Assembly (NCBI GenBank): GCA_019745565.1
Contig: JAIESW010000002.1
Location: forward strand, 1-62,798
Direction: 5' to 3'
Source of the DNA: Burkholderiales bacterium
Lineage (GTDB): Bacteria; Pseudomonadota; Gammaproteobacteria; Burkholderiales; Ga0077523
Length of the DNA: 62,798 nucleotides
Below, in pieces: positions 43,397-51,477 of this stretch. The notes beneath the pieces were generated by a model. It saw only the letters and a program-made list of their open reading frames with translations. It was not told the origin of the DNA and did not search any database. Every line of letters starts with the position of its first letter. Positions within the stretch are counted from its first letter, which is position 1. Position numbers and translations under genes: made by a program.

Positions 43397-44788
43397 TTAA
43401 AGCGACGGCCAGCGGTCCTTCCAGTCGTGCCGGCGCTCGTAGGCGTGGGCGGCTTGCAGCACGGTGATCTCTTCGAACGGTCGGCCTGCGATCTGTAACC
43501 CGATCGGCATACCGTCGCGATCGAAACCGCACGGCACCGAGATCGCCGGCAGGCCGGTCAGGTTGTAAGGGTACGTGAAGCGCCACGAAGCGGCGAGCAC
43601 GCTTTCCTGCCTGCCGCCCACGTCGACCGTCCATTCCCCGCTGTTCCAGGCGGTGATCGGCGTGGTCGGTCCCACCACCACGTCGACGTCGGCGAACACC
43701 TGTTCGAAGGCATCCATCAGTGCGCGGCGGTACTGCTCCGCCTTGAGATAGTCGGGACCGGAGACGAAGCGCCCCAGTTCCACCAGCGAGCGCACGTCGG
43801 GCTGGTAGTGAGGCACGCGGCCGGCGCGCAGCGAGACGTCGTGATAGGCGGTGGACGACGAGAGCTCGATCGCGAAGATCGCGCCGAGTCCGTACTCCAG
43901 CAGCGGGATGGTGAAATCGCGCACGCTCGCCCCGGCCGCGGCGAGGTCCGAGATCGCGGCTTCCACCGCCTGCTCCACCTCGGGCTGGTTGCGCTCGAAG
44001 AAGTGGTTGCGGCACACACCCACGCGCAATCCCTTGATGGACCTGCCCAGCGTTTTGGCGTGATCGGGGACGGGCCGATCCTGACAGGCGGGGTCGGACG
44101 GATCGTAACCGGCCAGGACGTCGAGCATGAGCGCAGCGTCCGTCACCGTGCGTGCCAGCGGCCCGGCGTGATCGAGCGACCACGAATGCGGGACCACGCC
44201 ATCGCGACTTATGCGACCGAAGGTGGGTTTGAGCCCCACGAGATTGCACACGGCCGCGGGCATGCGGATCGATCCGCCGGTGTCGGAGCCGAGCGCGGCG
44301 GCACACAATCCGCCGGCGACGGCCGCGCCCGAACCGCCGGACGATCCGGAGGGCACCTTCTTCAGGTCCCACGGATTGCGCACCGGTGGCGTCACATTGC
44401 CCCATGCAAACTCGTGCGTGCGCGTCTTGCCGATCAGGATCGCGCCGGCCTTGCGCAGTCGCACCGCGGCCGCGGAATCGCGCACGGGGAAAGCGATGCC
44501 GGGCGCAGTCGTGCCTGCGGTCGTGGGCATGTCGTGCGTGAGGTAGTTGTCCTTCACGCCGATGGGGATGCCATGCAGCGGTCCACGCCACCGGCCCTGC
44601 GCGATCTCCCGCTCGGCGGCGCGTGCGGTCTTCAGCGCTTCGTCGCCGGCGACGTGGATGAACGAGAGCAGTCGATCGTCGATCGCTGCGATGCGATCCA
44701 GATACGTCTCGGTGAGCTTCACCGGCGACAGCTTGCCGGCACGCACGGCGGGCGCCAGCCGCTCGATCGGTTCCGACCACAGGCTCAT
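43397..44788 (-). CDS. Amidase-signature enzyme (AtzE/GatA-like)
   Basis: 463 residues of the amidase signature family. Catalytic Lys in GVKDNYLT, cis-Ser and nucleophile region GSSGGSGAAVAGGLCAAALG then SDTGGSIRMP. The closest recognisable class is the GatA-like amidases including AtzE (1-carboxybiuret hydrolase), which need a small subunit. The 66-aa gene 44785-44985 overlapping its start by 4 nt matches that arrangement. Belongs to the minus-strand operon with the CN hydrolase, RidA and cysteine hydrolase. Confidence 0.93.
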   Translation of the reverse strand: MSLWSEPIERLAPAVRAGKLSPVKLTETYLDRIAAIDDRLLSFIHVAGDEALKTARAAEREIAQGRWRGPLHGIPIGVKDNYLTHDMPTTAGTTAPGIAFPVRDSAAAVRLRKAGAILIGKTRTHEFAWGNVTPPVRNPWDLKKVPSGSSGGSGAAVAGGLCAAALGSDTGGSIRMPAAVCNLVGLKPTFGRISRDGVVPHSWSLDHAGPLARTVTDAALMLDVLAGYDPSDPACQDRPVPDHAKTLGRSIKGLRVGVCRNHFFERNQPEVEQAVEAAISDLAAAGASVRDFTIPLLEYGLGAIFAIELSSSTAYHDVSLRAGRVPHYQPDVRSLVELGRFVSGPDYLKAEQYRRALMDAFEQVFADVDVVVGPTTPITAWNSGEWTVDVGGRQESVLAASWRFTYPYNLTGLPAISVPCGFDRDGMPIGLQIAGRPFEEITVLQAAHAYERRHDWKDRWPSL

Positions 44789-44985
44789 CGCTTGCCCTTC
44801 AGGCGGTAGGGGGCCGTGGGCTCGAAGATCACCGCTGGCGGCACGTCGGTAAGGTCGAGTGAGCGCAGCTTCACGATCTCGGCGAGGATGTCACGGTAGG
44901 CGCCGAGGTTCTCGTGCAGTCGCTCCGGAGCGACGTCGACGCCCAACACATCCTTCCACGGATCCAGCGTCGGTCCAGCTTTCAT
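44785..44985 (-). CDS. AtzG/GatC-like small amidase subunit (DUF4089-type)
   Basis: 66 residues, no signal. VAPERLHENLGAYRDILAEI and PPAVIFEPTAPYRLKG fit the short helical subunits (AtzG/DUF4089) that dock on AtzE-like amidases and stabilise them, as GatC does with GatA. The ATGA overlap with the amidase start is the strongest support. It would be the first gene of the operon. Family match is by pattern and context, not a domain search. Confidence 0.65.
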   Translation of the reverse strand: MKAGPTLDPWKDVLGVDVAPERLHENLGAYRDILAEIVKLRSLDLTDVPPAVIFEPTAPYRLKGKR

Positions 44986-45249
44986 CGTGCGGCCCTCCCT
45001 GCCACGTCATCCGAGCGATGGCGTTTCGCAATAAGCGCGCCACGGGATGCGCCTGCGCGCAACGGTCAACACCCGCGTTTCCGGCTTCGTTGCAGTGCGA
45101 CGATGCGGGTCTGCGCACCGCGGAAGTGCGCAGTATGGGCGTGATGCAGGCCTCGCGCGACGTCCGTCCCTCTGAAGCGGCACGCATTGCCGCAGGCACT
45201 GCATTTGCAGAGATGCCCGTGCAGCCGTTTCATCATCGAGGGCGGCAAC

Positions 45250-45330
45250 ATGGCCTACTGGTTCGTGCGCAATGCGGTGATGGTGATGTTCGCAATCGTG
45301 GTCGCGGGCACGCTCGTCATCCTGAAGTAG
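45250..45330 (+). CDS. Candidate small membrane protein (26 aa)
   Basis: ATG at 45250 after a GAGGGCGG ribosome site, 27 codons to TAG. Translated MAYWFVRNAVMVMFAIVVAG followed by TLVILK: a short charged/aromatic start and one hydrophobic helix. The good ribosome site and helix-like composition suggest a real short membrane peptide. It has no family I know. Surrounding DNA (44986-45450) holds nothing else clear. Confidence 0.4.
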   Translation: MAYWFVRNAVMVMFAIVVAGTLVILK

Positions 45331-45450
45331 TCCCCGGCAGCAGCGGCGGCCGACGCCGGTTTTGGGTGCGCGACCGCACGAATTCGCGGCAGGTTTCCGG
45401 CGTATGCTCCGCCCGCACTGGCGACAACAAGCCAGGTGGGGTGAGAGACC

Positions 45451-45840
45451 ATGGGATTTCCAAGAACGCAGCTCGTCGCTGCGCTGGGGTTGCTGTGTGC
45501 TTTGCCTGCCCTCGCAGGCTCGCCGCCGAGTGCCGATCCGGCGGAGCGCAATGCGCTGCGCAACTACTCGAGGAACGTAGCGGCCCTGGTGATCCAGGAT
45601 CAGCACTATCCGACCGAGGCGCTCAAGCGGGGTGTCGAGGGGCGCGTGTTGATCGTGGCGCTGATCGGGACTGACGGCCAGGTGCACGGCGCCCGGCTGC
45701 GCCAGTCGAGCGGACACGTGGTGCTCGACGATGCCGCGCTGGAGAAGGTGCTGACCGCGCGCGGGCTGCCCGATCCGCCGGAGATGCTCCGCGGCCGCGA
45801 GTTCACCATGGAAGTGCCGATCATCTTCCGGATCGAATGA
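45451..45840 (+). CDS. Secreted TonB C-terminal-domain protein
   Basis: 129 residues: signal peptide (cleavage near ALAG, residue 24), then a TonB-type C-terminal domain (LKRGVEGRVLIVALIGTDGQVHGARL, SSGHVVLDDAALEKV, VPIIFRIE). Unlike full TonB it has no inner-membrane helix retained as anchor and no long Pro-rich spacer. Such short proteins occur as periplasmic 'energy transducer TonB' family members of unknown role. A ribosome site GGTGGGG precedes ATG 45451. Confidence 0.75.
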   Translation: MGFPRTQLVAALGLLCALPALAGSPPSADPAERNALRNYSRNVAALVIQDQHYPTEALKRGVEGRVLIVALIGTDGQVHGARLRQSSGHVVLDDAALEKVLTARGLPDPPEMLRGREFTMEVPIIFRIE

Positions 45841-45891
45841 CCCCGCCGCTGCTCATGCCGTGGACATGCACCGGGGGCCGTCGGGAAACGC

Positions 45892-45920
45892 TTGACCGGC
45901 CGGGGGTCGGGCTGTATAAG
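45892..45920 (+). promoter_or_regulatory. Sigma-70 promoter of the cold-shock gene
   Basis: TTGACC (45892-45897), 17-nt spacer, TATAAG (45915-45920): near-consensus. Transcription start near 45927 gives a leader of about 140 nt before the cold-shock ATG at 46068, similar in size to the structured cspA leader. An AGGAAG ribosome site is at 46055-46060. Confidence 0.78.
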
Positions 45921-46067
45921 CCCGCTTGCGAGAAGCTCGAGCAGTGAAAGTCGCCGGTCAGTCGTTACCGCCAAGCGGTACCTCAGGTCTACGTTCTTCC
46001 CCTTCTTGGCGTTCCCGCGTCCGGGCGCGAGCCCACTGTTTATTTTTCGAGTGAGGAAGACATACGT

Positions 46068-46274
46068 ATGAGTACCGGCACTGTGAAGTGGTTCAACGAC
46101 TCCAAGGGCTTCGGCTTCATCAAACCCGACGGAGGTGGTGAGGACCTCTTCGCGCATTTCTCTGCGATCCAGGGCGCTGGCTTTAAGACCCTGCGCGAGA
46201 ATCAAAAAGTCGAATTCGACGTGACCACCGGCCCGAAAGGCAAGCAGGCGACCAACATTCGCCCGCTCGACTGA
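46068..46274 (+). CDS. Cold-shock protein, CspA family
   Basis: 68-residue single cold-shock domain with intact RNP1 (KGFGFIKPD) and RNP2 ([10 protein letters not shown]). RNA chaperone in the cytoplasm. Standard length. The long 5' leader and the terminator just after the gene (46298-46322) make it monocistronic. Growth-phase versus temperature control cannot be told from sequence. Confidence 0.97.
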   Translation: MSTGTVKWFNDSKGFGFIKPDGGGEDLFAHFSAIQGAGFKTLRENQKVEFDVTTGPKGKQATNIRPLD

Positions 46275-46297
46275 TCCGCAGCTGCACGAGTGTCACG

Positions 46298-46322
46298 AAG
46301 GCCCGGGAAACCGGGCCTTTTT
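46298..46322 (+). terminator. Intrinsic terminator of the cold-shock gene
   Basis: AAGGCCCGG (46298-46306), GAAA loop, CCGGGCCTT (46311-46319) and TTTTT: a classical strong terminator 23 nt after the stop. Confidence 0.92.
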
Positions 46323-46344
46323 CATTTCCGGCGTCCAGAAACGA

Positions 46345-46368
46345 AAAGCCCCGCTATCGCGGGGCTTT
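46345..46368 (-). terminator. Intrinsic terminator of the minus-strand small gene
   Basis: AAAGCCCCGC (46345-46354), TATC loop, GCGGGGCTTT (46359-46368). On the minus strand the stem is followed by a run of T (the AAAA at 46344-46347), about 30 nt after the stop of the 43-aa gene. It may also act on the plus strand. Confidence 0.85.
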
Positions 46369-46398
46369 GCAGTTCCGTCCGGCGGGACCGGCGAAATC

Positions 46399-46530
46399 TC
46401 AGACCTTCACGCCGTGGCGCGCCCAGACTTCAGCGCTCACCTCAGCTTGCTTCTTCGACAGCGACAGCACCCAATACAGGCAACCCAGGACCACGAACAG
46501 CGGCCCGCCCAGCAGAATCAAACCAGTCAT
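46399..46530 (-). CDS. Small membrane protein (43 aa)
   Basis: ATG 46530 with GGAGC upstream. The peptide is MTGLILLGGPLFVVLGCLYW followed by VLSLSKKQAEVSAEVWARHG, ending KV: one hydrophobic helix then a basic amphipathic tail. A well-formed terminator lies just downstream, supporting a real gene. No known family. Located between the cold-shock gene and a hypothetical secreted protein on the same strand. Confidence 0.6.
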   Translation of the reverse strand: MTGLILLGGPLFVVLGCLYWVLSLSKKQAEVSAEVWARHGVKV

Positions 46531-46731
46531 TTCAGCGATGCTCCGATTATGGTTGGTGAACAACGAGCGGCGCAGGCTGAAGGCGGGTTCAAGCTCCAGG
46601 CTCGTGACCTGGGACCCGATGAAAGCCGGGGATGCCGGGGCCTGGAAACGACCCCGGATGCGCCGGGCGCGGAGCATGCACGATTCGAGCCGCGTGTGCA
46701 AACGCAGCAGATTCCGGGGTGGATATCCGGG

Positions 46732-47193
46732 TTAACTCACTGTTTCGTATGGTTGCTCGAATCTCCGGCCGTACTCCTGCAGCGCACCATCCAGGCGCCT
46801 CAGGCCAGCAGAGCGCACTGATTTGCTGGCGTGCCTGAGGTCATCGGCGCCGCTGTACAGCCCTGCCACGATGGTCTCGAGCGCCGCCGAAGCAGGTGTG
46901 GCTGCCTGGGATTCCTCGACGATCCGGCTGGCCTCACCTTCCACCTTCACGGCCAGTGCCCGCAGGGCGGCGGGCCGGTGCTGAGCCTCCCGTGCCGCGA
47001 CGAGCCCGGCCCGGATGGCGGCCATGCGGCCGTGGAGCCTTGCATCGTATGCAAGGCGGGTGGCCGGTTCGGCCGATTGAGCGGCTCCCGGGGCCGTGGA
47101 TGCGGTCTGGACGCCGGCCGCGGTGCCCGCGGCGGCCAGTCCGAACAGCATCGAGCACAGCACCGGCCACCGCCAGAAATGACGCATTTTCAT
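46732..47193 (-). CDS. Secreted helical protein, function unknown
   Basis: 153 residues from ATG 47193, which follows GAGGAGGA (seven bases upstream). Signal peptide (cleavage near GVQTA), then an alanine-rich, amphipathic helical domain (LHGRMAAIRAGLVAAREA; ALRALAVKVEGEASRIVEES). An in-frame ATG at 47283 lacks a ribosome site. No family recognised; resembles generic periplasmic Spy/CpxP-like helical proteins only loosely. Divergent from the ureohydrolase gene. Confidence 0.65.
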   Translation of the reverse strand: MKMRHFWRWPVLCSMLFGLAAAGTAAGVQTASTAPGAAQSAEPATRLAYDARLHGRMAAIRAGLVAAREAQHRPAALRALAVKVEGEASRIVEESQAATPASAALETIVAGLYSGADDLRHASKSVRSAGLRRLDGALQEYGRRFEQPYETVS

Positions 47194-47332
47194 CGCTCGA
47201 TCCTCCTCGAGGGAACAGGCGCGAGCGATGACCCGGCACCCTCGCGGCGTGACGAACGTGCGGACCGGGAACCGCGATATCAAGGGCCACTCGCGCGATA
47301 ATCGATTTCCTCATTCCTGGATGCGATGCACC

Positions 47333-48286
47333 ATGGCCTTCAATCAACCGCTCGGCGGGAACGAGATGCCGCGTTTCGCCGGCCCCGGCACTTTCATGCG
47401 GCTGCCGTCGCAGGAGAACGCGCAGGGCCTGGACGTCGCGTTCGTCGGTGTGCCGGTGGACGCGGGCACGTCGAATCGTCCCGGGGCGCGCTACGGGCCG
47501 CGCGGCGTGCGCAGCGAATCGGTGATGATCCGCCCGTATCACATGGCTTCTCGCGCGGCACCGTTCGACAGCCTGCAGGCGGCGGATCTCGGCGACGTGC
47601 CGATCAACACGTACAACCTGCCTAAGACGGTGCAGATCATTGAGGCGTTCTACGACGCGATCCTCGCGCACCCGTGCAAGACGCTGTCCATCGGTGGCGA
47701 CCACGTGATCACGCTGCCGATCCTGCGCGCACACGCGAAGAAGTACGGCAAGGGCACCATCGGTCTGGTGCACGTCGATGCGCACGCCGACGTGAACGAC
47801 GACATGTTCGGCGAGAAGGTCACGCACGGCACGTGGCTGCGCCGCGCTGTGGAGGAGAAGCTGATCGACCCGCTGCGCACCGTGCAGATCGGCCTGCGGG
47901 CAACCGGTTACGCGGCCGATGATTTCGACTGGTCACGCAGGCAGGGCATCCGCGTCGTGCAGGCGGAGGAATGCTGGCACAGGTCGCTCGGCCCGCTCAT
48001 GGATCAGGTGCGGGCGCGCATCGGAGGCGGCCCCGTCTACGTGAGCTTCGACATCGACGGGCTCGATCCGTCGTATGCACCAGGCACCGGCACGCCGGAG
48101 TTCGCCGGCCTCACCACCATCCAGGGCTACGAGATCGTGCGCGGATGCCATGGCCTCGACGTGATCGGCGGCGATCTCGTCGAAGTGTCACCGGCCTACG
48201 ATGCATCGGGCAACACGGCGATGCTCGGCGCGAATCTGCTCTACGAGATGCTGTGCGTCCTGCCCGGGGTGAAGCGGCGCGACTAA
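47333..48286 (+). CDS. Agmatinase/guanidinobutyrase-type ureohydrolase
   Basis: 317 residues. Ureohydrolase binuclear Mn site is complete: SIGGDHVITLP, VDAHADVNDD and SFDIDGLDPSYAPGTGTPE. These enzymes release urea from agmatine, guanidinobutyrate or related guanidino compounds. ATG 47333 is chosen by alignment with the family start (NQPLGGNEMPRFAG). Substrate class is not resolved by sequence. Ends only 4 nt from the convergent cydB stop. Confidence 0.93.
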   Translation: MAFNQPLGGNEMPRFAGPGTFMRLPSQENAQGLDVAFVGVPVDAGTSNRPGARYGPRGVRSESVMIRPYHMASRAAPFDSLQAADLGDVPINTYNLPKTVQIIEAFYDAILAHPCKTLSIGGDHVITLPILRAHAKKYGKGTIGLVHVDAHADVNDDMFGEKVTHGTWLRRAVEEKLIDPLRTVQIGLRATGYAADDFDWSRRQGIRVVQAEECWHRSLGPLMDQVRARIGGGPVYVSFDIDGLDPSYAPGTGTPEFAGLTTIQGYEIVRGCHGLDVIGGDLVEVSPAYDASGNTAMLGANLLYEMLCVLPGVKRRD

Positions 48287-48290
48287 ACCG

Positions 48291-49289
48291 TCACGCCCCG
48301 TAGGTTAGGTGCCGCGTCTTGCCCCAGAACACGCGGTAGGAGAACAGCGTGTAGCCGACGATCATCGGCAGCACGACGATCACGCCCCACAGCACGAACC
48401 GCAGCGATTCCGGCGCTGCCGCGGCCTGCCAGATGGTCATGCGATCGACCACTAGATACGGATACAGGCTGTACGCGAGGCCCGCGAAGGCGAACACGAA
48501 CACCCACACCGCGAGCACGAACGGCAGCCATTCCTTGCGGCTCGATCCGCGTTGCAGGCGGCCGAGGCCGATCCAGATGCCGGCGAAGGCGACGGCCGTG
48601 AGGATCGGCAGCGGTGCGAGCCGCACCAGATGGTCCGGCGTGAACCACTTCGCATAGATGCCGGGGTTCGCGAACGGCATCGCCAGGCTGATCGCTGCCA
48701 CGCCCGCCGCCGCGAAGACCGAGGCGTAGCGGCTCCAGCCGATCGCCTTGCGCTGCAGGTCGCCTTCGCACTTGATCACCAGCCAGGTGCCGCCGAGCAG
48801 GGCGTACGCACCGGCGAGACCGGTACCGACCGCCCAGCCGAACGCGGTGTACCTGATACCGTCCGCGAAGCCGGTCACCACCCCGGCCAGCATGATGCCT
48901 TGCGCGACCGCTGCGACCAGCGAACCGGCCGAGAAGAGGTGGTTCCACAGATCGCGATGCCAGCCGGTCGCTTTCACGCGGAACTCGAACGCGACGCCGC
49001 GTACGATCAATCCGATCAGCATCATCGCCACCGGCAGATACAGCGCCGTCAGGATCACGCCGTGCGCCAGCGGAAAGGCCACCAGCAGAATGCCCACGCC
49101 CAGCACGAGCCAGGTCTCGTTCGCATCCCAGAACGGACCGATGGAACTCACCATCAGGTCCTGCTCCTCGCGGGGTGCCAGCGGCAGCAGGATGCCCACG
49201 CCGAGATCGAAGCCGTCCAGGATGACGTAGGCGAGCATCGCCAGGCCCATCAGCACCATGAACACGAACGGGAGATCGAGGCTGCTCAC
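48291..49289 (-). CDS. cydB: Cytochrome bd (CIO-type) oxidase subunit II, CydB
   Basis: 332 residues, GTG start overlapping the CydA stop by 4 nt (GTGA). About eight TMs, starting LDLPFVFMVLMGLAMLAYVI with LDGFDLGVG and PFWDANETWLV signatures. Forms the quinol oxidase with CydA in the inner membrane. No CydX-like small ORF is visible downstream: the stop is 4 nt from the convergent agmatinase-family gene. Confidence 0.95.
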   Translation of the reverse strand: MSSLDLPFVFMVLMGLAMLAYVILDGFDLGVGILLPLAPREEQDLMVSSIGPFWDANETWLVLGVGILLVAFPLAHGVILTALYLPVAMMLIGLIVRGVAFEFRVKATGWHRDLWNHLFSAGSLVAAVAQGIMLAGVVTGFADGIRYTAFGWAVGTGLAGAYALLGGTWLVIKCEGDLQRKAIGWSRYASVFAAAGVAAISLAMPFANPGIYAKWFTPDHLVRLAPLPILTAVAFAGIWIGLGRLQRGSSRKEWLPFVLAVWVFVFAFAGLAYSLYPYLVVDRMTIWQAAAAPESLRFVLWGVIVVLPMIVGYTLFSYRVFWGKTRHLTYGA

Positions 49290-50635
49290 GCGGGATTCGC
49301 CGCAATCTCTTCGGCGACCGAAGGCGGCAGCTTCTCGCCCGTGGCCTCCTTGATGGCGAGCTGCGTCACGACGACCATGAACGAAACGATCAGCAGACCG
49401 TAGACGATGGCATAGGCGGCGAGTGTGAGACCGATGGAGGATGCCGGTACCTTCGAGGCCGCATCCGCCGTGGTGAGCAGACCCTGGATCACATAGGGCT
49501 GCCGGCCCACTTCGGTCACGATCCAGCCGGACAGCGTCGCGATCCAGCCGGAGAAGGTCATCGCTGCGTAGGCACGCAGTTGCCACACCGGCCAATCGCG
49601 CTTGCGGACGAGCTGCCATACCCCGAGCCACGCGAGCGTCAGCATCAGCATGCCGATGCCCACCATGAGGCGGAAGCCGAAGAACAGCGGAGCCACGGGC
49701 GGATGCTTGCCGTCGAACGCCGACAGACCCACCAGTTCCGCTTCCGGATCGTGGCGCAGGATCAGGCTGGCGCCCTTCGGCACGCCGATCGCAAAGTTGT
49801 TGCGTTGCTCCGCCTTGTTGGGCACGGCGAACAGCAGCAGCGGCGCCCCGCGCTCCGTATGCCAGATGCCTTCGATCGCCGCGATCTTCGCCGGTTGATG
49901 CTCGAGCGTGTTGAGCCCGTGCATGTCGCCGACGAAGATCTGCACCGGTGTCAGCACGGCAGCCACCACCACCAGCGTTCTCAGCAGGCGTTGCGCGGGC
50001 TCCCACGATCGGTTGCGCAGCAGCTGGAACGCCGAGATGCCGATCACCACGAACGACGTGGTGAGAGCCGACGCGATCAGCATGTGTGTGAGCCGGTACG
50101 GGAAGCTCGGATTGAAGATGATCGCGATCCAGTCCTTCGCGTGGAACTGACCGTCGACGATCTCGTAGCCCTGCGGCGTGTGCATCCAGGAATTGAGCGC
50201 GAGGATCCAGAAGGCCGACACCGTGGTGCCGAACGCCACCAGGAACGACGACAGCGTATGCACCCAGGGCGGCACGCGGTCCTTGCCGAACAGCATCACG
50301 CCCAGAAACGTGGCTTCGAGAAAGAACGCCGTCAGTACTTCGTAGCCCAGCAGCGGGCCCGCGATGTTGCCCGCGATCTGCATGAAGCCCGGCCAGTTGG
50401 TGCCGAACTGGAAACTCATGGTGATGCCGGAAACCACGCCGAGCGCGAAGGTGAGCGCGAAGATCTTCACCCAGAGCCGGTACGCGTGGGGCACCCATGC
50501 TTCGCCGCGCGACCACCGCAGACGCAAATAGAAGAGCACCCATCCCAACCCGATGGAGATGGTCGGGAAGAGGATGTGGAAACCGATGTTCAGTCCGAAC
50601 TGGACACGGGCGAGGAGGAGAGGGTCGGCGAGCAT
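49286..50635 (-). CDS. cydA: Cytochrome bd (CIO-type) oxidase subunit I, CydA
   Basis: 449 residues. Haem ligands fit: GFHILFPTISIG (His of b595), the LTHMLIASALTTS region, and the Q-loop/GRQP motif WIVTEVGRQPYVIQGLLTT. The short Q-loop is that of cyanide-insensitive (CIO) oxidases. Catalyses quinol oxidation with oxygen reduction without proton pumping. First gene of the two-gene operon; upstream spacing to a hypothetical gene is about 87 nt. Confidence 0.96.
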   Translation of the reverse strand: MLADPLLLARVQFGLNIGFHILFPTISIGLGWVLFYLRLRWSRGEAWVPHAYRLWVKIFALTFALGVVSGITMSFQFGTNWPGFMQIAGNIAGPLLGYEVLTAFFLEATFLGVMLFGKDRVPPWVHTLSSFLVAFGTTVSAFWILALNSWMHTPQGYEIVDGQFHAKDWIAIIFNPSFPYRLTHMLIASALTTSFVVIGISAFQLLRNRSWEPAQRLLRTLVVVAAVLTPVQIFVGDMHGLNTLEHQPAKIAAIEGIWHTERGAPLLLFAVPNKAEQRNNFAIGVPKGASLILRHDPEAELVGLSAFDGKHPPVAPLFFGFRLMVGIGMLMLTLAWLGVWQLVRKRDWPVWQLRAYAAMTFSGWIATLSGWIVTEVGRQPYVIQGLLTTADAASKVPASSIGLTLAAYAIVYGLLIVSFMVVVTQLAIKEATGEKLPPSVAEEIAANPA

Positions 50636-50722
50636 CGAATGCTTCGGTACCGCTGCGGATTACACCGCAAGCCTAACAGGTCGCAGGGGCCCCTCGCGTG
50701 CCCTGCCTCATCAACGTCCCGA

Positions 50723-51061
50723 TCAGGGCTTCCGGTCGTCGCCCCGTCCGGTATCGCCCTCGGGTGCCTTGCCCTGGGCCTTGGGTTTGAAGTTGTTGGT
50801 CTTCACGTCGGTGGAGACCTTGTGGCCGATCTCCTTCGCGGCTTTCACCGTTCCGCGGCCGACCTGTTTGCCGGCTTTCGCGAACTCGTGGCCCACCTTC
50901 TTGCCGGCATCGCCGATGTCATGGCCCATGCGCTTCATGGTGGACTTGAAGGACGAGCCGCCGTTGCTGCCGTCGTTCTTGGCGGGGGCAGGGGTTTCTT
51001 CGGCGGCCTGGGAGTTCAGTGCGGCCGCAGTGAAGAGAACGAGGAGGAGGACGCGGAGCAT
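50723..51061 (-). CDS. Secreted lysine/glycine-rich small protein, unknown
   Basis: 112 residues. Signal peptide (cleavage after SQA, near 19), then a basic low-complexity region: TMKRMGHDIGDAGKKVGHEF, AKAGKQVGRGTVKAAKEIGH. The repeated G-K/H pattern suggests amphipathic helices. It ends in a charged tail (GDTGRGDDRKP). No family recognised. Separated from CydA by 87 nt; likely its own transcript. Confidence 0.55.
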   Translation of the reverse strand: MLRVLLLVLFTAAALNSQAAEETPAPAKNDGSNGGSSFKSTMKRMGHDIGDAGKKVGHEFAKAGKQVGRGTVKAAKEIGHKVSTDVKTNNFKPKAQGKAPEGDTGRGDDRKP

Positions 51062-51119
51062 GGTAGGCGGCGGTGATGGGGGTTAGGGGTGAGACAGGTG
51101 TTGGCATGCAAGCGTTCGC

Positions 51120-51215
51120 TGCCCCCACCCTGACCTTCCCCCCGGCGAAGCCGGGGGAGGGGATGTACGCCCCTTCCCCCACCGAAGGTGGGGGAAGGCT
51201 GGGATGGGGGCGGCC
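51120..51215. repeat. GC-rich hairpin repeat, two hairpins
   Basis: Two adjacent hairpins: CCCCCGGC/GCCGGGGG around 51140-51160 and CCTTCCCCCACC/GGTGGGGGAAGG at 51172-51198 with a GAA loop, flanked by CCCCCACCC/GGGGGCGG. Three other places in this window (56108-56216, 61331-61358, 61854-61881) carry the same hairpin core. It lies between two minus-strand small genes. Confidence 0.8.
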
Positions 51216-51217
51216 CG

Positions 51218-51448
51218 TCAGCCCCCCCGCTTGTACACGATCTTCTTCGTCCCGCCGTCGCAGCTGCCCACCACCTTGCTGTCACCGGCAGCGTCATTCT
51301 CGACGACGTCGAGGGTATAGCCGGATACCCCCTTGTCCTTCAGCTTGGCCTCGATCTCGGCCTTCAGTTCATCGCACGACTTGCGTGCGAACGCAGGAGC
51401 GGCGAGCAGGGATGCGGCGATGGCGGCGGCGATGAGGTGCGGTTTCAT
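51218..51448 (-). CDS. DUF1161 family periplasmic protein
   Basis: 76 residues: signal peptide (cleavage after AFA near 22), then RKSCDELKAEIEAKLKDKGV, GYTLDVVEND and VVGSCDGGTKKIVYKR, matching the DUF1161 pattern with two cysteines that can pair. Periplasmic, function unknown. A strong hairpin repeat lies immediately downstream (51120-51215). Confidence 0.88.
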   Translation of the reverse strand: MKPHLIAAAIAASLLAAPAFARKSCDELKAEIEAKLKDKGVSGYTLDVVENDAAGDSKVVGSCDGGTKKIVYKRGG

Positions 51449-51477
51449 GGATTTCCTTTCCTCGGATTGGAAGGACT

